Below, in pieces: positions 1 to 10,700 of a stretch of 64,000 nt of DNA. Origin of the DNA: Nepenthes gracilis (Eukaryota; Streptophyta; Magnoliopsida; Caryophyllales; Nepenthaceae); contig BSYO01000034.1 in NCBI GenBank assembly GCA_033239525.1, positions 868,001 through 932,000 of the forward strand, given 5' to 3'. Numbering within the stretch: the stretch's first letter is position 1; every line of letters starts with the position of its first letter. A model generated the notes under the pieces. That model did not search any database, was not told the DNA's origin, and saw only the letters and a list, made by a program, of their open reading frames with translations. The translations under genes were made by a program, and so were the position numbers.

Positions 1-640
1 CTCTCTACAAATCATTTGGTAAGACCACAACACAGAGAGTAGCTCATCAACCCAAGAGTTTCCTATGTCATCTAGCTTCTTTTTCAACCCATGTAGTATG
101 ATTCAGTTTATTACTTCCACTTGTCCGTTCGCTTATGGATAGGTAACAAAGATGTGAACTAGTGTTATTCCCATACTCATGTAGTACTCGGTGAATCTCT
201 TACCACTGAATTACGTTCTATTGTTGGTCACTGTAATCTCAGAAACTCTAAATTTGTAGATGATACTTTACTAAATGAACTTTGTTGTATTCTGCTCGGT
301 TATTCTCATTGATGGGGTGACCTCTACCTATTTTGTAAAGTAGTCAATACCGACTATGACGAACTTACTTTGTCTAGATGTAATGGGTAGTGGGCCTAAT
401 ATGTCGAGCCCCCACCGACCAAACAGCCAAGGGTTTGCAGTTTTGTGTGTGGCTGATTAAGGACATTGCCATAGATTTGACAATTTTTACATATCTTTAC
501 AAACTCAATGGTGTTTCGTTTCATCGTACACTAGTAGAAGCCCTATTGTGTGACTTTAAATGACAGATTCTTGCCCCTACGTGTGACCTGCAAATCACGG
601 GATGCACTTTGATCATCGTATAGTTAGCTTCTTTCGTGAC
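1..640 (-). pseudogene. integrase core remnant, Tat copy A
   Basis: Reverse translation gives the integrase catalytic region. A stretch like TDN-F-SGKRFTEYY is followed by an AN-GQVEVTN-I stretch, which carry the second Asp and the Glu of the DDE triad, and then LKKKLDDIG-SWVDEL. The zinc-binding CxxC side (C-NCQ) lies near 470-500. Stops interrupt the frame. The C-terminal chromodomain-free part seen in copy B lies outside the window. Product when intact: retroviral-type integrase inserting cDNA in the nucleus. Confidence 0.8.
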
Positions 641-779
641 TAAATTATATTTCAGATCTAAATTATATTTTCTTTCGTGACTTCAATGGTCGGGGTTGTG
701 AAGATTTCTCGTATCTCTTGGCACAATGCTTAGGGTTTCTAGTCACCACACTATTGCCAGCTAATCTGCTTTCTAGTTG

Positions 780-1260
780 TCTTCCCTCGGGATATAACGT
801 ATTTTAACCTTGTTGAATCACTTGGCCGGGCTCTTCACTCTAAGAAGATACCTTGTGAGTGATGGGTTAGATATCTCAAAGTTCTTGATAACCCGGTTAA
901 TGATCAACTTTGAGTTGCTATAAAAGACCAAGCTCCTGGCTAATCTTTCTTTCACTATTCTAAGTTCGGCCAATAATGTCTCATATCGAGCAATATTGTT
1001 GGTGGTTGAAAATCTAATATTCATAGAGTTTTTCATCTCTGACTGGTCTTGAGTTCTCAAGACTATATTTGCTCCATTCCCTGACTAGGATGATAATCCG
1101 TCGATGTGCAAGATCTACGTTGGTGTTTCTTCACACTATTAGGTGCCTCCATGCTTTTCAATGTCATAAAAAATTGAGGTCATCACTTTGATTATGAAAT
1201 CCACAAGGGCTTCATTTTTTATGGTTGGCCATGATCGAAATTTTATGTTGAACTTGCTCA
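780..1260 (-). pseudogene. RNase H remnant, Tat copy A
   Basis: An open stretch at 818-1060 reads YETLLAELRIVKE followed by LVFYSNSKLIINRV. This matches the plant gypsy RNase H pattern in which E-LL-AL-IAKE and a YSDSKL motif hold the catalytic acidic residues; here the Asp of YSDS is Asn. The domain normally degrades the RNA strand of the RNA:DNA hybrid. Stops lie on both sides and it sits between integrase and reverse transcriptase in the normal gypsy order. Confidence 0.82.
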
Positions 1261-1299
1261 ATTTGATGGTCCATTTGATCAATTGTCTGAACACTTCAA

Positions 1300-2260
1300 A
1301 TTTCTAGAGGATCCCCTTTAGTAGTTTATTAGTTAGGATGATGTTCTTATGGGTTTGAAAGTATAGTCGTAACTTTTTAGCAGAGTGAACTAGCGCTCGA
1401 GCGATCATTTCAGGGTGCGAGTATCGGTCCTCGGGGACTACTAGAATCTTATTATGTAGTAGATCAGTCGTTGTACTTCGAACTCTTACTTGATAATGAC
1501 TAAGCTTAACATCGGTTCAGATGTTGCAAGATAGAGGTACAATTCTGTTCCTCCTTTCGGAGAACATAAGAGAAGTGGGTTGGTGAGGTATTTTTTCAAT
1601 TCTTAGAAGGCTGACTGACAGTTTTTCATCCATTGAAAACCGTTTTCCTTAGTCCCCCTTAGTATCTTAAGGAAGGGAAAGTATTTCACCGTTGATTTTG
1701 CCAGGAATTAAGAGAGTGCCACAAATCTTCCTATTAACTTCTGGACTTTCCTTACTGTTTGAGGTGGATTCAGGTCCACGATTGCTTCTATTTTATGGGT
1801 GTTTGCTTGATCCTCCGTGAGGACACAATAAACCTAAGGAACATTCCAGAAATTACTCCAAAGGTGCATTTTACCGTTTTTAACTTCATCCAGTGCACTT
1901 AGAGTATTTCGAAAACTTCACCCAGGTCATGAATACGGTTGTCAAAAATTATACTTTTGACAAGCATGCCATCGACATATATTTTTATATTCCTTTTGAT
2001 TTGTGCCTCGAACATTTTGTTGACTAACCTGTACCATGTGGCTTCCGTATTATTTAGATCAAAAGGTATGACTTTATAATAATTTGTCTCCTAGTTGATC
2101 ATAAAGGAGGTGAGCTCTTTATCATTGGAACTCATCTAAATCTGGTTGTATCCTAAATAGGTATCCATAAAGTTCAATAACTCATACTTAGATGTCGAAT
2201 CTACCAGTTGATCAATTCTAGGTAACGAAAACTATCTTTTAGACATATACTCGCTATTTT
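1300..2260 (-). pseudogene. reverse transcriptase remnant, Tat copy A (YVDG active site)
   Basis: The minus strand shows the usual palm and thumb landmarks: LVNKMFEAQI, an IKIYVDG-MLVKS box at about 1960-1985, then MK-KTVKCTFG and the EVQKL-GR thumb segment near 1700-1750. The second Asp of the YVDD box is replaced by Gly (GAC to GGC), which would abolish polymerisation. Several stops are also present. The same segment in copy B keeps YVDD and in copy C reads YVND. Confidence 0.87.
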
Positions 2261-2699
2261 CTGTGACTTTTCTTGACAAGTACTACGTTTGACAGTCAGT
2301 TTGGGTATTGGACTTCCCTTGTGACGCTTGCATCAAGAAGCTTTTTGACTTTTCCTCTCATGGCAATCAATTTCTTTATGAAGTGGTTCATTTACTTCCA
2401 TCAAATTGGTTTGTACTTTGGATCAAGGCCAAAAATATGAACCACCACCTCAATCGGTATCCTGGCATGTCTACGGGTGTCCATGCAAACAAAACTAAGT
2501 TTTGTCAAAGAAAAGCTATCAGCTGTTCATGTAGTTGACCTGGTAGAAAGATTTCGATCTGTATGTATTTCTTAGGATTGTTTAGATCTAGTAGGATCTG
2601 GTTGATTGACTCTTTGGATTAACCTTGTTGTAGAATTGGTTCATCTTAAAAGTCAAAATCTTTGATCGGCTGATTCAAGATTGCCTAATTGATCTGAGA

Positions 2700-3620
2700 C
2701 AAGTGGCATATTAGACCGGTAACTTGATCTCCTAGGACCTCTTGACACCATGTCCTGTCAGGAACTTCATCTTTAACTGTGGGATCGACATTACTACTCC
2801 AAATACAATCAAGTAGGGTCATCTTAGTATGACATTGAGGACTAAAGGGAGGTCAATCACTGAGAACGTGTGCACTCAAGATGCTGTCTTCGGATGCGAC
2901 TCTAGTGTGACTTCCAATTGGATGTGCTTTGGATTGGTACAAACTCGTTGTCTGATCCGTATAAGGGTCCTTCGACCTATTTTATTTGGTCTTTTCTTAA
3001 TCTGAGCTTAAAATAGGTATCAAGATAAAGTAAATTTTTAAAATTTTTATTGTCAACAAAGATCCATTTTAGTTAGTAATCGAGGGTACTATTTGAAACG
3101 AGTGTGGATACAATCAGATAATCACAATGGAGAGTTATTACATAAGTCATATCGTCGTTATTAAAATTAATGATTTTATTTCTTATTCCTACCCTTTGCC
3201 TTTCACTGCTGGAAGTCTTCTCTCAGTTGCATGGAACATTATTTCAGGGTGATCTCGTAGACACCATATTGATTACTCTGGTCGCGACCCAATTACGTGG
3301 CTACTCTTATTGTCCCAACTCATTGTTATTTGCATTCTTAGAGGCTTGCCCCAAGTCTCTTAGGAATTAGTTGAGTTTCTCTTTCTGGATGAGGGTATCA
3401 GTTTCTTTCTACAGAGTTTGGCATTCTTTGATGTTGTGACACATAGATCGATGGTAGAAACAGCACTTAGACTGATCCCTTCCTTTTTGGTTCTTGATAG
3501 GTTTAGGCTACTTTAGGTATTTTTCGTTCTAGATCTATATCAGGACGTTCGTCCAAGTTTCGTTCAGTGGGGTTAGGTTCAAGAGCCTGAACTCCCTACA
3601 TACACTTAGTTCTATCCTTA
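2700..3620 (-). pseudogene. protease and gag C-terminal remnant, Tat copy A
   Basis: By alignment with copies B and C and with the second element at 7716-9690, this holds the retropepsin region (normally a VDNGSS-DIL motif, degraded here to VDN followed by non-matching residues) and the end of gag. A Tat-type VSTLVSN-DY block precedes it. The sequence is AT-enriched and full of stops. It ends at the TSD of the solo LTR at 3626. Confidence 0.7.
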
Positions 3621-3625
3621 ACTGC

Positions 3626-5063
3626 TGTAAGGTTTGAGATCTCCCGATCAAACAAATCATAATTAATCAAAATCAAATAATGCAGAGAAATTTAGATTGA
3701 ATGATCTAATATCAAAAAACTACTGAAATTAAAATATATGGATTTTGAGACTTCCACTAGTTTAGAGATTTAAAAAATTAAGATTTATTATGCGGATTAT
3801 ATTATTAATCTGAAAGCTAGAGGTTCACCTAGAATATAACGGAGATCGAAAAAATAATTCAATGGATCTGAACATCAAATGATTCAATTATGATTAATAA
3901 AAGGATAATTCGGCCGCTAAAAATTCCAACCGATTACCAATTGAAGTGATCTTGGGATAGGAAAAGGATAGCCTAGCCACCAAATTTTCACTAAATTAGT
4001 AACAAAATTTAGCTTGACTAATTGAATATAGCACAAATCAAATTTACTAAGTAAAATTCAACACTTCACATAACCCGGCAGCCTACCGCATCACCCGAGC
4101 ATCCCCAAATACAAGTTGAATTCAGCAAGAATTCAACAAGGTCACGGTAGCAGCAGGATACTAAAATTCAGGTTAAATTCAGCAAATACAAACGGTCCAC
4201 GTTAGCTTAATTTTCCAAGTAGTTAAATATGAATTTACAAAACACTAAATAATATGGAATATATATATATACACATGGCACAAGGAGGGACACACACCCG
4301 GCTGCTGAATTGAATATATCAGCAAGGATTAAAACAGCTCCATGGCAGCAGCTCTCCCAGGCAGCAGCTCTCCCAGGCAGCAGCCCTCTTCCACGGCATC
4401 AGCAGCTCCAATTCCAGCAAGGAAGCTGCTCACCTCAGCAAGCATAAGTCGCTTGTGTCATCAAATTAGCCACCAATTAAAGCCTTGCACTAGGCAAAAC
4501 GTGGAACTAACAACCAGCCAAAGTAGGAGATTACTCAGCAGTGGATTAGGGGACACACGGCTAGGATTTAGGAAGGGAAATTAGGGGTGCTGGCAGGGCT
4601 GGTGACTCAGCCTCTTAAATTTCTGTATTTAAATTAGGAACCGAATATTTGGCTTACTTATTTGCTATTTTCTTAACCTTTCAGATGGAAGACACGAGAT
4701 AGTACCAAATAAGTAGGAGTAAAGAGAAGAGTAATTTAGGCTTATGTATTTCTGTATTTTGATGAAATTTTAATAGATGTATGAAATCTTGTAGTTGATC
4801 TTATAATAAAATGAATGTGACGTTGGTATTACTATTTGGTTATAATTCCACTATTTATTATTATAGTTATCAATTATGCTTTTGTAAAATTTTATGGTAA
4901 TAATTTTGATTTCTAATAATATATCTAAAGAATTAGACACCGTATTGGAGTCATACGGAGTTGGAGCCAATTGATAGGGAATTATATGGATCTTATATAT
5001 TATGATTATATATTTTCTGGACTTATATGTATCGTGACATCACATTAGGAGTAAAAGAGCACA
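3626..5063 (+). mobile_element. solo LTR (chromovirus-like) inserted in gag, copy A, internally deleted
   Basis: The segment begins TGTAAGG and ends GCACA. It is flanked by the perfect 5-bp target duplication ACTGC at 3621-3625 and 5064-5068. The same insertion is at 24177-25623 and 43832-46168, so it predates amplification of the array. Copies A and B lack about 0.9 kb present in C. Near the right end a TTTCAGATGGAAG stretch resembles the U5 region of plant chromovirus LTRs. CAG-rich short frames (4342-4584) are LTR sequence, not a gene. No internal retrotransposon region remains, so it is an LTR-LTR recombination product. Confidence 0.85.
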
Positions 5064-5068
5064 ACTGC

Positions 5069-6293
5069 ATCCTACGATCTTGGGTGGTGGAATTGTGTCT
5101 GTCCTATTCTTCCCACTAGTCGATCCCAGTTGTTGGTTTGTGCACTCAGACCTCTTTGCTTTGTTGGCTTTTTCAGCAGCAATATATATACACTTGATGG
5201 TCTCTACGTCAAGAAAGGTATTGGATTCTTATTGAACCAAGTACTTAATAAATTCACCCATCAGCATAGTCACCATGAAGGAATTCCATTTCAGCTCAAT
5301 AGTTAGCTTTGATATCCTCCAAGCCTCTATATTAAACTAGGCCAAGAAATGTTTCTGACTCTTATTTGATCCTTGTTAGATGTGGAGAAGGTATTATGGC
5401 TACATTTCTTCCCTTTGACTGGATGCAAACTGTGAGAGGAAGTCATTTACTAGCTTTTAGAATATTTGAATCGAACTTGATTACAACCAATAAAATCAAA
5501 TTTGAACATCTCGTTTAGGGGTCAATAGGAAGTAGAGACAAAAAGCTCAATCATCTAGGCCCTAGAATCTCAATAGTGTGCGGAAGTAATTTAAATGGTC
5601 TATGAGATATGAACTTTCATCATAGGGTACCAAAGTCAACATTTTGAGCTTGTGAGGAAGTTGTTACATTCAAATTTTCCTCATGAATGGTGACTTGCCT
5701 AAGTCTGCCTGAGTGTTTGTCTATACTTCCTTAAAACAGATGCTACTTGATTTTTCTGATTCTCGCCTCCATTTGAGAGGTGGACACAATCCTCCAAGCG
5801 TTGAGAAAGATCCTCAACTTTGAGTGGTTTGGAGAGACATGGTAGATCAGACGACTATCAGCTCTTCTCGGTTGGGTGTTATATAAGGCTTCTTCTCGAG
5901 CCGAAGCATGGATTCTACCACTTCAAGCTTTCATCTCGTGCTCTGACAGTGAGCCGACTTCTAGCCAAGTTTGGGCTCTGTCACTCGTGGCCTCTTGAGC
6001 CTCGAGATCGTCAAGCATGGAATCAGCTCTTTGGCAGGTTGTTTTTTCTTTCAATTCCTCCACCTGGATGCAGAATTTTGGGAGTTGGAGGTTGGAACTG
6101 CTAGTAGGTGTTCCTCCAATCTGTTGTTGATGGTTTTGAGGACTTTGGATATCATGTCAACCTGAGCCGTTAGCATATCTATAGTTATGTTCGTGGTTAG
6201 ACAAGTATTTCTGTGACTACCCTCTATTGGGTCGTTGCCACGTGAAGTGAAATCCTTAGGGGGTATGCTTGTTTAGGTCTTGGTGTTGGTCAT
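5069..6293 (-). pseudogene. gag N-terminal remnant, Tat copy A
   Basis: The minus strand starts with a Met codon at 6291-6293 (MTNTRT), 56 bases downstream of the LTR edge. It continues toward a FNIEAW-ISKLTIELKWNSF block and then YIAAEKANKAK, which match the gag capsid end of plant Tat elements. The relation to the gag of the second element (8738-9620) is visible but distant. Multiple stops break it. Confidence 0.75.
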
Positions 6294-6328
6294 GTCTTCA
6301 GTGCCAATTGAGTGGCTTAACTATTGTT

Positions 6329-6348
6329 GTTCTCACAAATAGCGTCAA
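6329..6348 (-). other. primer-binding site, Tat copy A
   Basis: The minus strand next to the LTR edge reads TTGACGCTATTTGTGAGAAC. This is a decayed form of the TGGCGCCATCTGTGGGAAC site that is intact in the second element at 30230-30249. It primes minus-strand cDNA synthesis in plant gypsy elements. Confidence 0.75.
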
Positions 6349-6449
6349 TGATGCGTTTCAAGGAGCTAAATTATTATATGAATTAGAAAGTTACTTTATC
6401 ACTCGATGGTTCAAACAAAGATGGGTTCGGTCTTCATGACTCGAATTTA
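6349..6449 (-). mobile_element. 5' LTR stub, Tat copy A
   Basis: About 100 bp aligns with the inner edge of the complete LTR at 54773-55603 (TGATGCGTTTCAA edge). The match then stops and plastid-derived sequence begins. The same break occurs in copy B at about 27005. Confidence 0.8.
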
Positions 6450-6547
6450 TTTTTCAAATTTATCGAATTCTTTTGTTTTTTTTATAGCTAAAGGGCTAGA
6501 ATTGAGAAAAATCCTAAGACATTTTTTCAAGCAAGGAAAACCCCCTT

Positions 6548-6640
6548 TTATTCTTCGCGTCCAGGATTACGCCCTAAATCATTAGATAGGAATCCGAAAA
6601 TGAAGATAGAAACAAAGAATATCACTACTGTGTAAACGAA
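6548..6640 (-). pseudogene. psbI: psbI 3' fragment (plastid origin)
   Basis: The minus strand encodes [20 protein letters not shown], then LGRNPGREE and a stop at 6548-6550. This is the C-terminal part of photosystem II protein I with one Pro to Leu change. About 50-90 bp of plastid 3' flank follows toward 6480. The N-terminal codons are missing at the join to ycf1 sequence near 6641. Confidence 0.88.
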
Positions 6641-6800
6641 AAAACAAAAGATAGGGTAGAACTAGAACTGTTATTCTATGAGGTCTACCCAATGCTAGAT
6701 GCAGAGGCGTATAAAAGATAGATATTAGCATCATGAGCTGTCCGATAATAAACCCAGTTGTTGTTGATATTTTTTTCTCGGTTGGTTCTTTCTCTATCCC
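6641..6800 (-). pseudogene. ycf1: ycf1 N-terminal fragment (plastid origin)
   Basis: The minus strand matches the early transmembrane part of Ycf1/Tic214. The corresponding stretch in copy B reads [17 protein letters not shown], then [21 protein letters not shown]. Here it carries extra substitutions. It abuts psbI at about 6641, an arrangement not found in plastid genomes. Confidence 0.82.
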
Positions 6801-6936
6801 TATCCCATGGGTACAACGTTTAAATCAATAGAGAACCTTTTCTGAATTTATCTTATCTTTTACTTTAATTGAACTTAATAAAAGAAAATTTTCTTTATTA
6901 TTGAATAATAAGTTAATACTTCAAAAAAATACTCCT

Positions 6937-7236
6937 TCGTGGAATGTAGGTAGTGGTTATGATTTATTCGATAGAAAAGAATGAATAGTGTGTATTTTTC
7001 GATGGGGATATCCTGGAAAAAATCGTCCCATCTTCCTCCGATTCCTTATAAAAGAGATTCAATCGATCCGAATAGAACTTAAAGAGGGTATTTATACTCG
7101 TCGTGTCCTTTATATGGAAATCGAGGCCGTGGGGCCATCCCTTGACGCGTATGAGATGAGAATTTGACTCCACGAGAAATTGAGCAAAGTCATGGAATTG
7201 GCCTATTTCTTACGTATACCAATTGAAGTTTTTTGA
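6937..7236 (+). pseudogene. ycf4: ycf4 3' fragment (plastid origin), broken
   Basis: The C-terminal half of photosystem I assembly protein Ycf4 begins at [15 protein letters not shown] and ends IPIEVF-stop at 7234-7236. An internal GGA to TGA change and indels around 7120-7195 destroy the frame. The equivalent in copy B is open. Confidence 0.88.
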
Positions 7237-7441
7237 AATGAACTGAAGAATGAATGCTTTTTCATTCTCACTTGGGGATAAAAAAAACTCTACAACCCCC
7301 TTTTTTATGGCAAAACTTAACGAAAATTTCGTCAGGATATCCATTTCGAGTTAAAGCAGATGGATACGGAATGACAAAAAATAAAAAATGGAAACTTTTT
7401 TTCTCCATAAATGTGTATACAAAAAAGGTGGTCTTTTATTT

Positions 7442-7637
7442 GTATTTGTCCCTCTGTTAAAGGTGTTCTAGAAATGTCTGCGATCAAGTAAATAGTTCTA
7501 TGAACGAATAGATCGGATCGAATTGGAAAATGAAAAGATTTGTACAAGTTATAACTTTCGTCACCACTTTGTGGAAAATCGTTAGGTATGAATATGTTAG
7601 ATACCTGTGACTCGATTGGTGAAATAGTATCTCTCTC
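7442..7637 (-). pseudogene. ycf2: ycf2 internal fragment (plastid origin)
   Basis: The minus strand encodes [20 protein letters not shown], then [17 protein letters not shown] and a later TPLTEGQI. This is a well conserved internal part of the large plastid protein Ycf2. Both ends join unrelated sequence. Confidence 0.85.
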
Positions 7638-7656
7638 CAAAAAAGCATGTTCTTTT

Positions 7657-7715
7657 TATTCCTTACCTCGAGACCAAATTGGGTATTGGGCAGTCAAAAT
7701 TGTAAAGGTCGTATA
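7657..7715 (+). pseudogene. petB: petB short fragment (plastid origin)
   Basis: About 20 codons read YSLPRDQIGYWAVKIVKVV and then stop. This matches the YSLPWDQIGYWAVKIV segment of cytochrome b6. The piece is short, so the call rests on one motif, but its presence next to four other plastid pieces supports it. Confidence 0.72.
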
Positions 7716-7823
7716 AAGGGCCATCGGCCGCTTTCATTTGGTTTCGCCTCAATCCAAGCTTAAAAAGACACTAAGATACAACAAATTTTACGAGCTTCCA
7801 TTATCAACGAAGGCCCATTTCAG

Positions 7824-9620
7824 TTAGTAGTTTGCCATACCATCTGAAACAAAGGTGGATACAACAAGGGGATCGGTATAGAGGAAGGTTACATGAGTCA
7901 TATTGTCGCTATTAAAGCTAATGACATTACTCCTATCCCCTATCTTCGCTCTCTTGCTGCTGGAAGCCGGCTCCTGCTGTTTCTGCCTGGTGCTCCTCGG
8001 CATCGCGGTTGAGACCATGTTGATCACGCTGGCGGCCGTACGGTTCCTGGGAGGCTCAATGGCTTTGCCTTCCGAGGTTACAGGGGCCTGTCCCAAACCT
8101 TTCACGAACCGTTTAAGGTATCCGCGACGGATTAGGTTCTCTATCTTCTGCTGTAGGGTTGGACAGTTCTCCGTGAAATGTCCAAGGCAGCGGTGGTACT
8201 GGCAGTACTTTGTCTAGTGACTGCCGCTCGGGCCCTTCGGTGTCTTCGGCCATTTGAAGAACTTTTCGTCCTAGATTTGCATTAGGATGTTCGCACGAAT
8301 ATCATTCAGGGGAGCCAGGGGCCTTGGTCCGTGATCCTTCCTTGGTTCCAGCGAAGGGCGCGGTTTCTTGCGGCGCTCTAGGAAGTGGCTACCGTCGTTG
8401 TTCCTCTTCTTTCCATTGGTTGGCCTGGGAAATTTCAGGGGCGGTCTACACGCTGGGGGCGCTTTGCCTCGTTTGCCTTCTCAGTTGAGATGTAGGCTCA
8501 GGCGATGGCTTCGACTTCCCTGAAGGATTGAAGGTACTGGTGTGACATGTGCTTGAAAAAGTGCCCTACTGCCAACGTGGCAACAAAGTCGTTGAGCTTC
8601 ACCTCGTCAGAGAGCTGGGGGATCCGGCGCGCCTCGGCGATGAAGCAGTTGAGGAATCGCTTCAAACTTTCGTCCGACCTCTGCCAGAGGCGAACCAGGT
8701 ACCACGGCTGCTTCTCTTCCCTCCGACTAGAGGCGAATTAGCTTAGGAAGTAGTCTGCTAGCTCGTCAAAAGAGTGGATGGAGTTTGGTGGAAGTTCGTG
8801 GAACCGAAGTAGCGCGTCCCCCCTGATGGTGACGGGGAAGCACTGACACATCATGGATTCACTCGTTCCCTGAAGGGACAGGTAGGTACGGAAGCAGTTG
8901 AGATGGTCCATCGGGTCCTTACTTCCGTCATACCCTTCTAGCACAGACATCTTAAACTTGCGAGGGAGTGGCCGAGTTCGCAGATCCATAGCGAAGGGAG
9001 ACCTTTGCAGGTTTGCAGAGGATCGTGCGGGTCTCTCCTTGTGTAGGATATCCCACAGTACCTTGACCTTCTCCTCCATCAGCGGGTTAGACGCCCCTCT
9101 CCGTGCGTTGATGATGTCGCGGAGCTCCGTGTGGTCCTGCTGGCATGGCTGGACTTGTCGGTTGCGGTGGCTTCTCGTGCGGTGCGGCCGCTCACAGTTG
9201 GAATCTGCGGCCGTCGGCCTCCCTTGATCATAGGAGTTACGGGAGTTACGCCACACTGGGCTCTCCCCCCGGGTAACCCGGCTGGGATGGCTTTTAGCCA
9301 TAGATGGAGCCCTACTGCCAGAGGCCGCCTAGGCCCCGGCGTCATCAGGCCGATCTAATCTTCTCCTAAGAGTTACTACATGGCGCCTTCCCCTCCTGGA
9401 GGAGGATGTCTAGGATGCTGGAGGGGCAGCCCCCATCCATGGGGTACCTGTCTGATTACAGAGAGCCTGGAGTACCAGCTTCACGTTGCCCATGTCCGCG
9501 GCTAGGCGGTGGACATTGGGCTCTGGATGGTTGTCCTACTCGGCTACCCACTAAGGGGTCTTCGTTGTGGGCAACGGCATCTCTTGCCGGGGTATTGGCT
9601 TGTGCCCTAGTATTCACCAT
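7824..9620 (-). pseudogene. gag-protease remnant of TE2, copy A
   Basis: Gag starts at the Met codon 9618-9620 (MVNTRAQAN). The capsid block at 8738-9301 contains RKFKMSVLEGYDGSKDPMDH, then LNCFRTYLSLQGT and LPPNSIHSFDELADYF, diagnostic for plant Tat/Athila gag. Near 7824-8105 there is a gag-protease junction reading SFNSDNMTHVTFLYTDPLVV. Frameshifts and stops lie between the blocks. When intact, gag forms the virus-like particle in the cytoplasm. Confidence 0.87.
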
Positions 9621-9690
9621 TTTGTCGTTTAAAGAAGAGGGCGAGAAGGAGATGCTAGGCTTCTTGTCTCGTTCCCACAGATGGAGCCAA

Positions 9691-10576
9691 TGTTACATCC
9701 TAGGTCCTCGATTGTCGTACGGATTAGGGAACCTTTGGATTCCTCATCGTTGGTTGGTGGTTGCGAAAGGGTTCGGTCACCGTCTCTATTAACCTGGGAC
9801 CTACACAACACAATTAAATAATAGGAGGTCAAAAGTCTGGTGGGATTTCTCCCATCGCGAACACTCTGACACTCAAGTCAGCAAATTTTCGCAATAAACG
9901 AAAATGGGGACGCACGCTTGGAGGTGTGCGTAAATATGCTGTGAATGCGTGGGTAGTGTGTGGATGTAATGTGGGAGAATAATGAGCGGGGTGATGGGAG
10001 GCCTGGCTCTCTGTGTGCACCGCAATGGGTGGCTGACTTCTTATTGCATTAGGAGGCTAAGGAGATAGCATCTAGAAGGTAGCTACTGGGCTTAAGGTTA
10101 GTGATGATTGGTCAATTATCCTGGATCCGATCCTTTTCTTTGTTGAAGAAGAAGGATTTTATAGGCCCTCTGAGGAGGGGCTTTAGGAGCGAGAACTCCT
10201 GTTGCCAGGATTCGTCGACCATTGATTACTGTCGGCAATTTCCAGCGTATTGGTTGTCATTTAGCGGTGGTAGGTAGACCGCTGGGTGCTGCCGGCCACG
10301 CTTGGTCTCCCCCTTGAGTTGGGATTGGCGGAGCGACTGTGGATAGCTGCCTGAGCTGCTATTGGCAGCGTGGACTATTTTTTCATTGGCTCGCTTCTCC
10401 TGTGCTTCCGTCGTTCCCTGGTAGCAGCATTGATGAGCTGCAGACGTCGCCCATTGGTTGTTCAGCGTGGGCTGCCACATAGGCCACTCTACAACGCTGG
10501 GCCTTACGGGCCCATCAGGTAGTTGCTCCGTGGGTTGGGCTTAAAATTTCTTTGGGCCTTTAGTTCGGACCCAACA
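9691..10576 (-). repeat. 5' LTR of TE2, copy A
   Basis: The 886-bp segment has TG/CA ends on the minus strand (TGTTGGGTCC at the outer end, GATGTAACA at the inner end). The adjoining bases 9671-9690 read on the minus strand as TTGGCTCCATCTGTGGGAAC, a plant gypsy primer-binding site. The matching LTR in copy B is 30250-31130. Confidence 0.88.
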
Positions 10577-10683
10577 ATAATAATTTTTTTATTTTTAAAT
10601 TTTAATTATTAAATTTTAATTTAATAATTTTATTTTAAAAAAATATTCATAAGATTTTCAATTCCAGTAAGTGGGTAAGCCAT
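10577..10683. other. AT-rich spacer
   Basis: Almost pure A/T sequence, shared with 31131-31237, 39990-40080 and 56290-56390. It marks the pre-existing unit sequence between the TE insertions and the retroposon. No gene is seen. Confidence 0.7.
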
Positions 10684-10700
10684 GACCTTCACACCCATCC

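Larger units (their letters stand above)
1..6449 (-). mobile_element. Tat-type Ty3/gypsy retrotransposon, copy A (5' LTR stub, gag, pol; cut by window edge)
   Basis: Read on the minus strand the order is 5' LTR stub, primer-binding site, gag, protease, reverse transcriptase, RNase H, integrase, which is the Ty3/gypsy order. The integrase end runs off the window at base 1. It aligns by eye along its whole length with copy B (20402-27004) and copy C (40156-54870). Frames are broken by many stops, so it is not autonomous. A solo LTR (3626-5063) splits gag. About 165 bp present in copy B between integrase and RNase H (near 21040-21200) is missing here around 640. The 5' LTR is broken at about 6450 by plastid-derived DNA. 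Confidence 0.9.
6450..7715. other. plastid DNA mosaic inserted in nuclear DNA (NUPT), copy A
   Basis: About 1.27 kb is built from pieces of at least five plastid genes that do not lie together in plastid genomes: psbI, ycf1, ycf4, ycf2 and petB, in mixed orientation. It joins a broken Tat LTR on the left to the protease region of another element on the right. That looks like filler DNA captured during double-strand break repair. Copy A is more decayed than copy B (27005-28275). The stretch 7240-7440 resembles plastid spacer but I could not assign it. Confidence 0.85.
7716..10576 (-). mobile_element. second Tat-like gypsy element (TE2), 5' half only, copy A
   Basis: On the minus strand there is a complete 5' LTR (9691-10576), a primer-binding site, gag and the start of protease. 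At 7716 it is cut and joined to the plastid mosaic. No pol or 3' LTR of this family is in the window. It is GC-richer and better preserved than the neighbouring Tat copy, suggesting a younger element. Its sister is at 28276-31130. Confidence 0.88.

Noticed and set aside
4342..4584. Open frame rich in Ala, Ser and Gln, repeated at 24893-25135 and 44414-44770
   Set aside because: It lies inside a solo LTR with a clear target duplication; conservation is explained by shared descent of the LTR, and the composition comes from CAG repeats.
9079..9358. Several plus- and minus-strand frames across TE2 gag
   Set aside because: Shadows of the GC-rich gag coding region; only the frame with capsid motifs is supported.
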